64,000 nt of DNA from Deltaproteobacteria bacterium. GTDB lineage: Bacteria; Desulfobacterota; Syntrophia; Syntrophales; Smithellaceae. Below, piece after piece: positions 43,131 through 53,010 of this stretch (position 1 is its first letter; every line of letters starts with the position of its first letter). The stretch is from contig JAAYDW010000057.1 in NCBI GenBank assembly GCA_012729055.1, forward strand, positions 1-64,000, written 5' to 3'. Both the position numbers and the translations under genes were made by a program. Below the pieces are notes generated by a model. The model was not told the origin of the DNA. It saw only the letters and a list, made by a program, of their open reading frames with translations, and searched no databases.

Positions 43131-45203
43131 ATGACAAGACACAAGATCTGTTGGTTGTTAGCCCTCATTGCCTCGGCCGTTCTGGTCTCCTCCGCTTTTG
43201 CCGCACCGAAACACCAAGCCGCGTCGTCAAAACAGCATCAGCAGCCGGCGCTCCGCTGGGTCTCTCTCTCTACGGATTCCCGCGACACCGTGCGTGAAAT
43301 CATCCGCTCCGAGGTTGACAGCCGTGAATCCTTTTCTGCCCGCCAGGAGGAGAAGGCGAATCTTAAAGTCGTCGAAGACGAAAAAGAGAGGGAAGACTCG
43401 GAGTACAAAAACGCCATCGTCACCGCGAAAAAGGAATTTGTCCGGGCCAAAAAGAAGCGCGACGATCTCACCTCCCAGTTTCACATGGTGTCCACGGACC
43501 TGGATGAATCGGCCAAAGGCATCAAGAACATCCGGACGACCATTGAAAACCTGGACGGGCAGATCAACCGCTACCAGCAGGATATCCACGCCCAGCAGGA
43601 GTCGCTCAAGCGCTGGCTTGTGACCGAAAAACAAGGCGAGATCGTTGTGGCCGTTATTTACACGCGCGGCTTCCGGGACAGCGCCCACGCCCTGGAGGGG
43701 AGAGCGGATGTCGCCTCCGCGCCGCTGATCGCGGGGCACATGGGAACCTACATTCAATCCTTTACGAAAATGATAAACAACGTGGCGGCGGCCGATTTCA
43801 TCCGCGCCACGGAGGAAGGCACGGCCAAGTGGAATAACGAAGAGCCCATCCGCATCGAACTGGAAAAAAGCGTTAGAGGCACCTCCTACCTGCGTCTGAA
43901 ACGCTACGAACTGTATCCGTTTCAGGAGAACAAGGCCGGCAAGGTTCGGTCGTCGCAGGGCGCCGCCTTTAAAACGGCGATCATCAAATCCCGCAAGGAC
44001 CTGGAGGATTTCCTCACGGCCAGCCAGTATGCGCCGGCCGGCTACGATCTCGACCGCGCCAATCGCGTAATCGCGAACACGCTGCAGAACAATGCGGCCG
44101 CGGAAGAGGGATTGAACGAACAGATCAAATCCTTCCAGGACCGCATTCTGAATCTTCAAGGCAAAATCAGCGCGTCCCGGTCGGAACGCGAAACGCAGAA
44201 GAGCCTGCTTAAGCGCCGGGAGGAAAGCTACTATAAACTGAGCGTGGATGTCGCCGATATCCGGAGCAAGAAGGAGGATGCGGAAAGGGCTTTTGTCCAG
44301 GCTCAAACCACGCTGCAGGGGAAGAAGCGCGTTCATGAATCCATCATCATCAAGACCGCCCTGGCAGCAACCAAGGGGTCGCAGACGCCGGCCGAGGCCT
44401 CGGCGGAAGTGATTCTGGACAAGCTTGAAGAAGTCAGAAACGACGCGAAAACCCAGCACTCCAGCTCGGCCACCGAAGTGACGAACTTCCAGGTCACATC
44501 CGAAACGACGACGCAGTCCATCACGGAAGCCCGGATCACGGCGGTCCGCCTGATTTCGTTTGTCAACGAGGGGGACAGCGTTCGCGTCAAGATGGCGTTT
44601 CGCGTGCGGACCGTCCTCGAGGAGCAGCCTCCCGCCGAGGAGCAGGCCAAAACCGGCCCGAAGCCGCCCGTCCAGGCGAAAACGGGACAACCGGTTGCCC
44701 CGGCCGCGCCTGTCGGAAAGCAGGCGTCTCTTGCGCCGGCGCCTTTCAAGCGGACTTACCGGCCGATGGCGGTGAAGGATGCCCTGGGCTGCCACTTTGA
44801 ACTGCGGAGCGTGAACCCCTCGCGGGAAGGGCTGCGCGTTTTGTTCGAGGTGGTGAATCTGGACCAGGAAAAAAGAAAAGTGGCTTTTTACGACCACAGT
44901 TTTCCGGCGTCCTGGCCGCGCTCCAAACTGACAGACGATTCCCAGAAGGGCCATGATCCGGACATTGCCTACGTATGGCAGGGGGCTGAGAAAAAAACCA
45001 TGATGGAAATCGACACCCGCGGGCGCGGAGTGGAAATCCAGCCCGGCACATCCGCGACCATGGAGTTGATTTTCAAAAACATTCCGGCCAACGCCCACGC
45101 CGTCAAGATTGCGCTGCATCCCTTTATTTATTACCTGAGCGGCCGGCGGGAAGTCTGGCAGGAGTTTGAACTGGAAATGCCCGAGATACGCCTGCGGCGT
45201 TAG
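43131..45203 (+). CDS. Secreted coiled-coil protein of unknown function
   Basis: A 690-residue protein with a clear signal peptide (LLALIASAVLVSSAFA). Residues about 70-165 and 325-430 are charged heptad-like stretches (KEREDSEYKNAIVTAKKEFV; ISASRSERETQKSLLKRREE) predicted as coiled coil. A Pro/Ala linker (about 500-545) leads to a C-terminal beta-rich domain (CHFELRSVNPSREGLRVLFE to FELEMPEI). This build suggests a periplasmic scaffold or surface-associated protein. No family recognised. GGGAGTT precedes ATG 43131. It is followed after 21 bases by the exported glutaredoxin gene. Confidence 0.8.
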   Translation: MTRHKICWLLALIASAVLVSSAFAAPKHQAASSKQHQQPALRWVSLSTDSRDTVREIIRSEVDSRESFSARQEEKANLKVVEDEKEREDSEYKNAIVTAKKEFVRAKKKRDDLTSQFHMVSTDLDESAKGIKNIRTTIENLDGQINRYQQDIHAQQESLKRWLVTEKQGEIVVAVIYTRGFRDSAHALEGRADVASAPLIAGHMGTYIQSFTKMINNVAAADFIRATEEGTAKWNNEEPIRIELEKSVRGTSYLRLKRYELYPFQENKAGKVRSSQGAAFKTAIIKSRKDLEDFLTASQYAPAGYDLDRANRVIANTLQNNAAAEEGLNEQIKSFQDRILNLQGKISASRSERETQKSLLKRREESYYKLSVDVADIRSKKEDAERAFVQAQTTLQGKKRVHESIIIKTALAATKGSQTPAEASAEVILDKLEEVRNDAKTQHSSSATEVTNFQVTSETTTQSITEARITAVRLISFVNEGDSVRVKMAFRVRTVLEEQPPAEEQAKTGPKPPVQAKTGQPVAPAAPVGKQASLAPAPFKRTYRPMAVKDALGCHFELRSVNPSREGLRVLFEVVNLDQEKRKVAFYDHSFPASWPRSKLTDDSQKGHDPDIAYVWQGAEKKTMMEIDTRGRGVEIQPGTSATMELIFKNIPANAHAVKIALHPFIYYLSGRREVWQEFELEMPEIRLRR

Positions 45204-45224
45204 GTGAACGAGGAGAGCCTTCTT

Positions 45225-45671
45225 ATGAAAAAGATATTATTTTTTTCACTGACGGTGGTTTTGTTGTTGGCGGGGACGGGAGGAGCCGACTTTTACACCT
45301 GGGAAGACGAGGCCGGCGTAACGCACATTACGGATTATCCGCCTCCGAAAAATCAAAAAAACGTGAAGCTGAAAATGTTTGAAGAAACGTCGTCCGATCG
45401 GTTGGGCAACGCAGCGGCGCACGTGGGGGAAAAACCGGAAATTATCCTTTACACCAAAAACGACTGCGCAGAGTGCGACAAGGCCCGGGAATTTTTAGCC
45501 GCTCAGAACATGACCTCCATCGAATACAACATCGATTTGGACCGGGCGGCGTTGAAGCGGAGAAAAGCCATCGACGACAGCGAAGAGGTGCCGCTGCTGG
45601 TCGTCGGCAGAACGCAAGTTTACGGTTTTTCCGAAGTCACATACAACCGCGCGCTTAAAGCTCTTCCCTGA
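45225..45671 (+). CDS. Exported DUF4124-glutaredoxin fusion
   Basis: A 148-residue protein. It has an N-terminal signal (KILFFSLTVVLLLAGTGGA), then a DUF4124 segment (FYTWEDEAGVTHITDYPPP), then a glutaredoxin-like domain with the redox pair in KNDCAECDKAREFL and the cis-Pro in EVPLLVVG. The CxxC dithiol would work in the periplasm. GAGGAG precedes ATG 45225; the GTG at 45204 is less likely. Its stop overlaps the next ATG by one base. Confidence 0.85.
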   Translation: MKKILFFSLTVVLLLAGTGGADFYTWEDEAGVTHITDYPPPKNQKNVKLKMFEETSSDRLGNAAAHVGEKPEIILYTKNDCAECDKAREFLAAQNMTSIEYNIDLDRAALKRRKAIDDSEEVPLLVVGRTQVYGFSEVTYNRALKALP

Positions 45672-46492
45672 TGAAAACGACGCTGTTTTTTTATTCGGGA
45701 ACGGGCAACGCTCTCTGGACGGCGGAGAAAATCGCCGTCCGGCTGGAGTCCGCGGATATTGACGCCCTTGCCCGCCGCCGCGAGAAGGTTGTCCGCCCGC
45801 CATCACCCGGCGTCGGCCTGATTTTTCCCGTGCACATCTGGGGCGTGCCGCCGCCGGTGCTGAATTTCATCGACCGCCTGGAAGTTGCTCCCGATCAGTA
45901 TCTTTTCGCCGTCGCCGTTCATGCCGGTCAGGTTGCCGCGACGCTTGTCCGGTTGCAGAAGCATTTAAGGGCCCGCGGTCTTTTCCTGTCGAGCGGCTTC
46001 TCGCTCAATCTGCCCAGCAACTACATCCCCTGGGGCGGCGCGGATCCGCCCGACGCGCAGCAGAGAAAATTTGCCGCAGCGCTCGGGAAAATCGAAGCCG
46101 TGGCCGGAGCCGTGCGACGCCGGGAGTGTTTGCCTGTGGAGAAGGGGCCTTTCTGGCAGAACGGCATCCTGTCGCTTTTCTACCGCCTGACATTGCCGCG
46201 CGTCGCCAAAATGGACAAATCCTTTTTTGCCGACGCAGCATGCAGTTCCTGCGGAATCTGTGAAAAGATCTGCCCCGCCCGCAACGTCAGGATGATCGAC
46301 GGGCGGCCGGTCTGGCAGCGCCGCTGCGAGCAGTGTTTCGCATGTCTCCAGTGGTGTCCGGAAGAAGCGATTCAGTACGGACGGGGCACGCGCGGCAGGA
46401 AACGCTACCACCATCCGGAAATTACACTGGCCCGGATGCTGGCCTGGGCGCCTTCCGGAAAGGGCGGCGGGCGCGCGGGGGAAAAAGCTTGA
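45671..46492 (+). CDS. EFR1-family ferredoxin with flavodoxin-like domain
   Basis: A 273-residue cytoplasmic protein. The N-terminal flavodoxin-like fold opens with LFFYSGTGNALWTAEKIA (FMN phosphate loop), and FPVHIWGVPPPV is typical. The C-terminus has two 4Fe-4S motifs (CSSCGICEKICP and CEQCFACLQWCP). EFR1 proteins are common electron carriers in anaerobes with mostly undefined partners. One-base overlap with the glutaredoxin gene suggests a shared redox task. Confidence 0.9.
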   Translation: MKTTLFFYSGTGNALWTAEKIAVRLESADIDALARRREKVVRPPSPGVGLIFPVHIWGVPPPVLNFIDRLEVAPDQYLFAVAVHAGQVAATLVRLQKHLRARGLFLSSGFSLNLPSNYIPWGGADPPDAQQRKFAAALGKIEAVAGAVRRRECLPVEKGPFWQNGILSLFYRLTLPRVAKMDKSFFADAACSSCGICEKICPARNVRMIDGRPVWQRRCEQCFACLQWCPEEAIQYGRGTRGRKRYHHPEITLARMLAWAPSGKGGGRAGEKA

Positions 46493-46496
46493 AGAT

Positions 46497-46994
46497 TTAT
46501 TTTGCGGCGGCTTGCTTTTCTTTCCGGTTCAGGATCATTTCCCAGATCATCAGAATCGCGCCGATAGTGATGGCGGAATCCGCCACGTTGAAGGCCGGCC
46601 AGTGCGCCGTTCCCACATAGACATCCAGAAAGTCCACCACGGCGCCGAACCGGATGCGGTCGATGAGATTGCCCACCGCGCCGCTGAAAATGAGCGTCAG
46701 CGCAACGGCGAGCAGCGGATGGCGGGGATTGCTTTTGACCAGATAGTAAATGATCAGCGCCGCCGCCAGGACCGTGACGCCCGTAAAAAAGATATAGCGG
46801 AATGTTTCGGAGGCGTCGGCCAGAAAACCGAAAGCCGCTCCGGGATTCAAAACGTAAACCAGGTTGAAGAATCCCGGAATCACCTCCCGGACGTCATAAA
46901 GCGCAAAATGCGACGTGACGGCCGATTTCGTTATCTGATCGAGCGCGATGATGACCGCCGCGCCGAGAAGAAAAACCCAAAGATTCTTTTTCAA
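46497..46994 (-). CDS. lspA: Lipoprotein signal peptidase (signal peptidase II)
   Basis: Inner-membrane aspartyl protease that cleaves lipoprotein signal peptides before the lipidated Cys. Four spans; VLNPGAAFGFLAD, GNLIDRIRFGAVVDFLDV and AFNVADSAITIG contain the two catalytic Asp (NLIDR...FNVAD). At 165 residues it is typical. It is downstream of ileS on the same strand, the classical ileS-lspA pair. Several lipoproteins in this window would be its substrates. Confidence 0.96.
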   Translation of the reverse strand: MKKNLWVFLLGAAVIIALDQITKSAVTSHFALYDVREVIPGFFNLVYVLNPGAAFGFLADASETFRYIFFTGVTVLAAALIIYYLVKSNPRHPLLAVALTLIFSGAVGNLIDRIRFGAVVDFLDVYVGTAHWPAFNVADSAITIGAILMIWEMILNRKEKQAAAK

Positions 46995-47083
46995 AAAATG
47001 CTCCCGGTTTCCTGTTTTGTGAACGTGAGCTTCCCTTCACGGAGCAAGGCGTAGTGCCTCCCTGCTCCTTTCATCTTGCCTTT

Positions 47084-49873
47084 TTACAAATTCGACAGGC
47101 AGCGGCCGCAAAGCGTGGGGTGCCTGGCGTCGGCGCCGACCGACTCTTCGTAAATCCAGCAGCGTTCGCATTTTGCGCCGCGCGCTTTTTCCACGCCGAC
47201 GACAAGTCCCTTGATTTCCTCGCTGCGATAGGGGGCGGCGATGTCTTTTTCGTCGGCCACCACGAGCTGCGAAACGATCAAGAGCGCGCGCAGTTCCTCT
47301 TTGTGCGTATCCAAAAGCGCGCGCAGTTTTTCCGGTGCCGCGATCGTGATGCGGGCGTCGAGCGAATGGCCGATGACTTTTTCCTTGCGCGCCTGCTCCA
47401 CGGCTTTGGCGATTTCCGACTTCGCGTCGATCATGGTTTTCCAGCGTTCGCCCAGCCCGCCGTCCAGAAGCTTCTCATCGACCGCGGGAAACTGCGTCAG
47501 GTGCACGCTTTCGCTCTTGTCCTTCCAGGCGGGCAGCGCCCCCCAGACTTCCTCGGCCGTGAAGGTAAAAATCGGGGCCAGAAGCCGCGTCATGGCGTTG
47601 AGAATCAGAAACATCGCCGTCTGGCCGGAGCGGCGCGCCGGCGAAGCGGCCTTATTGGTGTAAAGCCGGTCTTTGAGCACATCCAGGTAAAGCGCGCTTA
47701 AATCCACGGCGCAGTAGTTGTGCAGCGTGAAAAACACCATATGAAACTGGTGGCGTTCGTAGGCTTCCGTCACGCGTTTGATCACTTCCTGCAAACGGTG
47801 CAGCGCCCAGCGGTCCATTTCCAGCATCCGGTCGCAGGCGACGCTGTCTGCGTCCGGCTGAAAGTCGTACAGATTGCCCAGGATGAAGCGGCTGGTGTTG
47901 CGGATGCGCCGGTAGGCCTCCATCAGGCGCTTGAGAATTTCTTCAGAAATGCGGATGTCGTCAGTGTAATCCTCCGCCGCCACCCACAGGCGGAGAATTT
48001 CCGCTCCGTATTTGGCGACGGCTTCTTCCGCGCCGATGACGTTGCCCACGGACTTGGACATTTTCTTGCCTTCGCCGTCCACCACAAAGCCGTGCGTGAG
48101 CACGCTTTTGTAAGGCGCGCGCCCGCGAGTCCCCACGCATTCCAGAAGCGAGGAGTGAAACCAGCCGCGGTGCTGGTCGTTGCCTTCCAGGTACATGTCG
48201 CAGGGCGAAGCGAGCTCCGGTCGCTTTTCCAGCACAGCCGCGTGGCTGACACCCGAGTCGAACCAGACGTCGAGAATATTCACTTCCTTGGTGAACTCCG
48301 TGCCGTGGCAGTGCGGACAGAAAGTATGCCTGGGCATGAGGTCTTTGGGATCCTTCTCAAACCAGACATCCGCTCCGTTTTTTTCCACCAGCGCCACCAG
48401 GTGATCCAGGATTTCCTTCGTCAGGACTTCGTTTTTGCACTTGGCGCAGTAAAAGACCGTAATCGGAACGCCCCACAGCCGCTGGCGCGAAATGCACCAG
48501 TCGGGACGGTTTTCCACCATGCCGTAAATGCGGTCGTGCCCCCAGGCGGGAATCCACCGCACGTCGTTGATGGCCGCCAGCGCTTTTTTGCGCAGATCGT
48601 TTTTCTCCATGGAAATGAACCACTGTTCGGTGGAACGAAAGATAATGGGTTTCTTGCAGCGCCAGCAGTGCGGGTAGGAGTGCTGCATGGGCACGTGCCC
48701 CAGAAGCGCGCCCATTTCATCGAGTTTGCGGATCACGTTGTCGTTGGCGTCAAAGACGAACTGTCCGGCGAAATACTCGACGTCCTCGGTGAATTTGCCC
48801 GCGTCGTCCACCGGCGCGTAGTTGTCCAGGCCGTATTCCAGGCCGATTTCATAGTCCTCCTGGCCGTGGCCGGGCGCGATATGCACGGCGCCGGTGCCCG
48901 CGTCGAGCGTGACAAAAGGCGCCAGAATGAGCACGCTGTGCCTTTTCACCAGCGGGTGGAGGCATTTCTGGCCTTCGAGCACCGCGCCTTGAAACTCGTC
49001 GAGGATTTCAAAGGGCCGTCCGCGCCGTCCGAAAGCGTCCAGGCAGTAGTCGAGCATGTCTTTGGCGACGATGAGGACTTCCGAGTCGATTTTGACCGCC
49101 GCGTAAATGAAATCATCCTTCACCGCAATGGCGAGATTCGCGGGAATCGTCCAGGGCGTGGTGGTCCAGATGACCATGGACACTTTTTCGCCGGCCAGTT
49201 TGGGCCGTACGGCGCCGATGTCGGAATCAAAAGCGAACTTGACGTAAATCGACGGCGTGTGATGATCCGCGTATTCCACTTCCGCTTCGGCCAGCGCCGT
49301 CTTGCACGACGCGCACCAGTAAACCGGCTTCTTTCCCTTGTAAACGCTGCCCTTGAGATAGAGTTTGCCGAATTCGGCGACGGTGGCGGCTTCGTACGGA
49401 TACGCCATGGTCAGATAGGGATCGTCCCACTGGCCGAAAACGCCCAGGCGCTTGAACTGTGCGCGCTGGATGTCCACGAATTTTTCGGCGTAGACGCGGC
49501 AGGCGCGGCGCTTTTCCACCTGCGACAGGCCGGATTTTTTGCCGCCCAGTTCCTTGTCGACCTGGTGTTCGATGGGCAGGCCGTGGCAGTCCCACCCCGG
49601 CACGAACACGCCGTCGAAGCCGGTCATGTTCTTGGCCTTGATGACGATGTCCTTGATGATTTTATTGAGCGCCGTGCCCAGGTGGATATTGCCGTTGGCG
49701 TAAGGCGGGCCGTCGTGCAGGATATAAGGCTCGCGCCCTTTGGCCGCCGCCCGGATCTTGCCGTAAATATCCATGTCTTCCCACTTTTTCAGCATCTCCG
49801 GCTCGCGCTGGGCCAGGTTGGCTTTCATCGGAAAATCGGTCTGGGGAAGATTCAACGTCTGTTTGTAATCCAT
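47084..49873 (-). CDS. ileS: Isoleucyl-tRNA synthetase
   Basis: Class Ia synthetase with editing domain. The HIGH-type motif [15 protein letters not shown] is near residue 60. [16 protein letters not shown] marks the CP1 editing domain. KMSKS is in [10 protein letters not shown], and a C-terminal zinc site uses CERCW and CGRCL. At 929 residues it is full length, of the bacterial type. No T-box was recognised upstream. Confidence 0.98.
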   Translation of the reverse strand: MDYKQTLNLPQTDFPMKANLAQREPEMLKKWEDMDIYGKIRAAAKGREPYILHDGPPYANGNIHLGTALNKIIKDIVIKAKNMTGFDGVFVPGWDCHGLPIEHQVDKELGGKKSGLSQVEKRRACRVYAEKFVDIQRAQFKRLGVFGQWDDPYLTMAYPYEAATVAEFGKLYLKGSVYKGKKPVYWCASCKTALAEAEVEYADHHTPSIYVKFAFDSDIGAVRPKLAGEKVSMVIWTTTPWTIPANLAIAVKDDFIYAAVKIDSEVLIVAKDMLDYCLDAFGRRGRPFEILDEFQGAVLEGQKCLHPLVKRHSVLILAPFVTLDAGTGAVHIAPGHGQEDYEIGLEYGLDNYAPVDDAGKFTEDVEYFAGQFVFDANDNVIRKLDEMGALLGHVPMQHSYPHCWRCKKPIIFRSTEQWFISMEKNDLRKKALAAINDVRWIPAWGHDRIYGMVENRPDWCISRQRLWGVPITVFYCAKCKNEVLTKEILDHLVALVEKNGADVWFEKDPKDLMPRHTFCPHCHGTEFTKEVNILDVWFDSGVSHAAVLEKRPELASPCDMYLEGNDQHRGWFHSSLLECVGTRGRAPYKSVLTHGFVVDGEGKKMSKSVGNVIGAEEAVAKYGAEILRLWVAAEDYTDDIRISEEILKRLMEAYRRIRNTSRFILGNLYDFQPDADSVACDRMLEMDRWALHRLQEVIKRVTEAYERHQFHMVFFTLHNYCAVDLSALYLDVLKDRLYTNKAASPARRSGQTAMFLILNAMTRLLAPIFTFTAEEVWGALPAWKDKSESVHLTQFPAVDEKLLDGGLGERWKTMIDAKSEIAKAVEQARKEKVIGHSLDARITIAAPEKLRALLDTHKEELRALLIVSQLVVADEKDIAAPYRSEEIKGLVVGVEKARGAKCERCWIYEESVGADARHPTLCGRCLSNL

Positions 49874-50165
49874 GGTGCTGCTCCTGTCTTTTCAAAAAAA
49901 ATAGCGGTTAACCCGCGCAAATATGGCTGCATTTCAGAATTCTCAAAACAGGTCGCTCCCGCAATCGCGAGCATCCCGTTTTTTTGATATCTTATTTTCA
50001 GTCGCCGTCAACTACCACATAAACATAGGACTTTCAAGCACAACTCTTCCGGAGGCCGACTTTGCGCTGCCCGGGAATTCCTGTTGCAAGCCGGAGAATA
50101 TTTTGTTACTTTTAGCGCGGATTCCACAGGCGCATTTTTTAGACGATAACTCGAAGGAGGAGAAT

Positions 50166-51095
50166 ATGAGATTAAAATTCGTTTCCATGGCGGTTTTGAC
50201 GGGAATGATTTTGTTTCTGGCGCAAACCGGTTTTTGCCAGGATGCCATCAGCATGTCCGAGTGGGTGGAAAAAGTCGGCCAGGGTTCGGTGAACTGGTCG
50301 GCGGGCTACATTGAAGCGGTCGGCATCGGCGCGCCGCCCGACCGGAGTCTGGGAAAGATCAATGCCCGGCCCATGGCGCTGCGCGCGGCGAAAGTGGACG
50401 CTTACCGCAATCTGCTCGAAATTACAAAAGGCGTGCAGGTTGATGCCCGAACGACGGTCCGGGATTTCACCGTGGAAAGCGACGTCGTCAACACGCAGGT
50501 TGAAGGCCTGATCAAAGGCGCCCAGGTGGTGGACCAAAAATACATGTCCGACGGCACTGTGGAAGTCCGTCTCCGAATGCCGCTTTACGGGAACCTCTCG
50601 CAGGTCCTGATGCCGCTGGCCATCGAAAAGCGCAAACAGCTTCCTTCTCCGCCTCCTCCCGCGGTCCTTGCTCCGGCGGCGCCTGCCCCGGCAGCCCCGG
50701 CTCCGCCTGCTCCGGCGCCAACCGTAACAGCGCCACCCGCGCCGCCGGCTCCGGTGGTATACACGGGTCTGGTGGTTGACGCCCGCGGCATCGGCGCGCG
50801 TCCGGCCATGTCGCCGCGTATTTACGATGAAAACGGCAATGAAATTTACGGATCCGCGAACGTGGACCGCGAATACGCCGTCCAGCAGGGGATGAGCGGC
50901 TACGCGCGCGACCTCGCAGCGGCGCAGGGCAATGCCCGCGTTACGGCCAGTCCCGTGACGGTCAAGGCGCTGAAAACAGGCGGCATGGGCAAATCCGACC
51001 TGGTGATCAGCAACGCCGACGCCGCCCAGATCAACGCCTCCGCGGAAAACGCATCGTTTATGAAGAAATGCCGGGTAATGATCGTTCTGGATTAG
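50166..51095 (+). CDS. Secreted LPP20-like protein with proline-rich linker
   Basis: A 309-residue protein with signal peptide (VLTGMILFLAQTGFC). Residues about 30-150 (GYIEAVGIGAPP, ARPMALRAAKVDAYRNLLE, VQVDARTTVRDF, TVEVRLRMPLYG) resemble the LPP20/FlgP-type fold of outer-membrane-associated proteins. A linker of Pro/Ala runs from about 155 to 195. The C-terminal domain (VYTGLVVDARGIGARPAMSP to VMIVLD) looks like a second small repeat domain. AAGGAGGAG lies before ATG 50166; the longer frame is rejected. Role unknown, perhaps envelope or motility. Confidence 0.75.
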   Translation: MRLKFVSMAVLTGMILFLAQTGFCQDAISMSEWVEKVGQGSVNWSAGYIEAVGIGAPPDRSLGKINARPMALRAAKVDAYRNLLEITKGVQVDARTTVRDFTVESDVVNTQVEGLIKGAQVVDQKYMSDGTVEVRLRMPLYGNLSQVLMPLAIEKRKQLPSPPPPAVLAPAAPAPAAPAPPAPAPTVTAPPAPPAPVVYTGLVVDARGIGARPAMSPRIYDENGNEIYGSANVDREYAVQQGMSGYARDLAAAQGNARVTASPVTVKALKTGGMGKSDLVISNADAAQINASAENASFMKKCRVMIVLD

Positions 51096-51213
51096 CCGGC
51101 GCCGTTCCGCATGATATTCGGCCGCAGCCGCTTCTTTGTGGCTGCGGCTTTTTACTGCGACCGGGAAAGACGAACAACCGTCCGCGCTCTTTTCCGCGTC
51201 GCCGGCAAGGAAG

Positions 51214-53010
51214 ATGACTGTGTCGAAACGTATTTCCGTTTTATCCGAAGAGGTGGCCAACCAGATTGCCGCCGGGGAAGTGGTGGAAAGGCCGGCGTCG
51301 ATCGTCAAGGAACTGGTTGAAAACGCTCTCGATGCCGACGCGGGCGACATCCGCATTGAACTGGTCCGCGGCGGCTGTGAATCCATCCGGGTGGCGGACA
51401 ACGGATCCGGCATTCTGCGCGACGACGTGGCGCTGGTGTTTGAACGGCACGCCACCAGCAAAATATCCCGAATCGACGATCTGGGTCGGATCGGATCGTT
51501 CGGCTTTCGCGGCGAGGCGATGGCCAGCATCGCATCCGTGGCGCGCGTGGAACTGCTCTCGCGCCGGCCCGAAGACCTGGCCGGAACGAAAGCCTGCGTC
51601 GAAGCGGGGTTCATTTCTGAAATCGCGCCCGCCGGCCTGCCGCCCGGCACGCAGGTCACGATAACGAAGCTCTTTGCCAATGTGCCGGCCCGCCGCAAGT
51701 TTCTGAAAACGGAAGCCACCGAACAGGGCGCCTGCCTCGATGCGGTCACCCGGCTCGCGCTGGTGCATCCGCACGTGCGTTTTTCTGTCGTCGCCGACGG
51801 CCGCGAGGTCTTTGCCGCGCCCGCCGCAAACGACGTTTCCCGGCGCATCGCCATGGTTCTGGGGCAGGATTTTGTCGGCCGCAGCCGGGAAATCGGCGGG
51901 CAGCGGGGGCAGGTCCGGCTGCGCGGATTCGTGTCGACGCCCGACTTCACCCGGTCGAATGCAAAGAGCATTTTCCTGTACGTCAATTCCCGCTTTATTC
52001 GCGACGCTTCGCTCGGGCACGCGGTGCTTGCCGCCTACCGGCAGGTGATCGAACCGCGCCGTTATCCGGCCGCCGTGCTGTTTCTGGATTTGCCCGGCGA
52101 AGATGTCGATGTCAACGTCCATCCGGCCAAGCTGGAAGTCCGCTTTAAAAATTCCCGCGAGATTTACGACCTGGTCGCCACAACCGTCGCGCAGGGGCTG
52201 GCCGCCGCCCGGACGGCGCCCGACGCGGTCGCCTACCGCCTGGCGCCGCGCGAGACAAGGTCCGCCGCATCCGGATTCTGGAAACCGAAAGAGACGGGAT
52301 CTCTCCGGGAAAGGCCCGACGAGGCGTACTCGCGGCGGAACCTGCAGCAGGCGCTCGAGACGGACTGGCTCAGGCGGTCGGAAAAAACTTTTCCGTCGTC
52401 CGGACCGGCGGCAGCGACATCCGACACGCAAAAGATCACCTTTGCCGACCGCGGCTATCTGGGGCAGTTTGCCGGAACCTACCTGGCCTTTGGCGGCCCC
52501 GACGGGCTTACGCTCGTCGATCAGCACGCGGCGCATGAACGCATTATTCTGGAGCGCCTGAAGGCATCCGCCTCCCGGGCCGCGAGCCAGCCGCTGCTGC
52601 TGCCGGAGGTGGTGAGCCTTCCTCCCGCGCAGATCGCCCTGTTTGCCGATGCGCTGGATCTGCTTGGCGACATCGGCCTGGAGCTGGAAATATTCGGCCG
52701 CGACGCCCTGGTGGTAAAGGCGCTGCCCGCCGATCTGTCCCGTGTGCCGACGGCCGATCTCGTTTCCGATCTGGCCGATCAACTGGCCGGCGAGGCGAAA
52801 CTGTCGCTGGCCTGTCGCAAGGAAAAAATTCTGGCGTCGCTGGCCTGCCGCGCCGCGATCAAAGCCAACACCGCGCTTTGCGGGGATGAGGTGGCGGCCC
52901 TGTGCCGGGATCTGGAGCAGACGCCTTTTAACGCCACCTGTCCGCACGGCCGTCCGGTCAGCGTGCATTTTTCCGTATATGAAATCGAAAAACTCTTTAA
53001 ACGCAAATAA
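51214..53010 (+). CDS. mutL: DNA mismatch repair protein MutL (endonuclease type)
   Basis: Links mismatch recognition to strand removal. GHKL ATPase motifs: KELVENALDAD, VADNGSGI, GSFGFRGEAMASI. The C-terminal domain keeps the nuclease motif DQHAAHERIILE, ACRAAIKAN and CPHGRP, so this MutL can nick DNA itself, as in bacteria lacking MutH. ATG 51214 follows AAGGAAG, giving 598 residues. It overlaps miaA by 32 bases. No mutS in the window. Confidence 0.96.
   Translation: MTVSKRISVLSEEVANQIAAGEVVERPASIVKELVENALDADAGDIRIELVRGGCESIRVADNGSGILRDDVALVFERHATSKISRIDDLGRIGSFGFRGEAMASIASVARVELLSRRPEDLAGTKACVEAGFISEIAPAGLPPGTQVTITKLFANVPARRKFLKTEATEQGACLDAVTRLALVHPHVRFSVVADGREVFAAPAANDVSRRIAMVLGQDFVGRSREIGGQRGQVRLRGFVSTPDFTRSNAKSIFLYVNSRFIRDASLGHAVLAAYRQVIEPRRYPAAVLFLDLPGEDVDVNVHPAKLEVRFKNSREIYDLVATTVAQGLAAARTAPDAVAYRLAPRETRSAASGFWKPKETGSLRERPDEAYSRRNLQQALETDWLRRSEKTFPSSGPAAATSDTQKITFADRGYLGQFAGTYLAFGGPDGLTLVDQHAAHERIILERLKASASRAASQPLLLPEVVSLPPAQIALFADALDLLGDIGLELEIFGRDALVVKALPADLSRVPTADLVSDLADQLAGEAKLSLACRKEKILASLACRAAIKANTALCGDEVAALCRDLEQTPFNATCPHGRPVSVHFSVYEIEKLFKRK

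Noticed and set aside
43227-45119. 630-residue open frame opposite the coiled-coil protein
   Set aside because: Composition is typical of antisense shadow in GC-rich DNA; the plus-strand gene has promoter, signal peptide and coherent domains.
47720-49987. 755-residue open frame opposite ileS
   Set aside because: It mirrors a strongly supported synthetase gene codon for codon, has His/Arg/Gly-rich shadow composition and no ribosome site.
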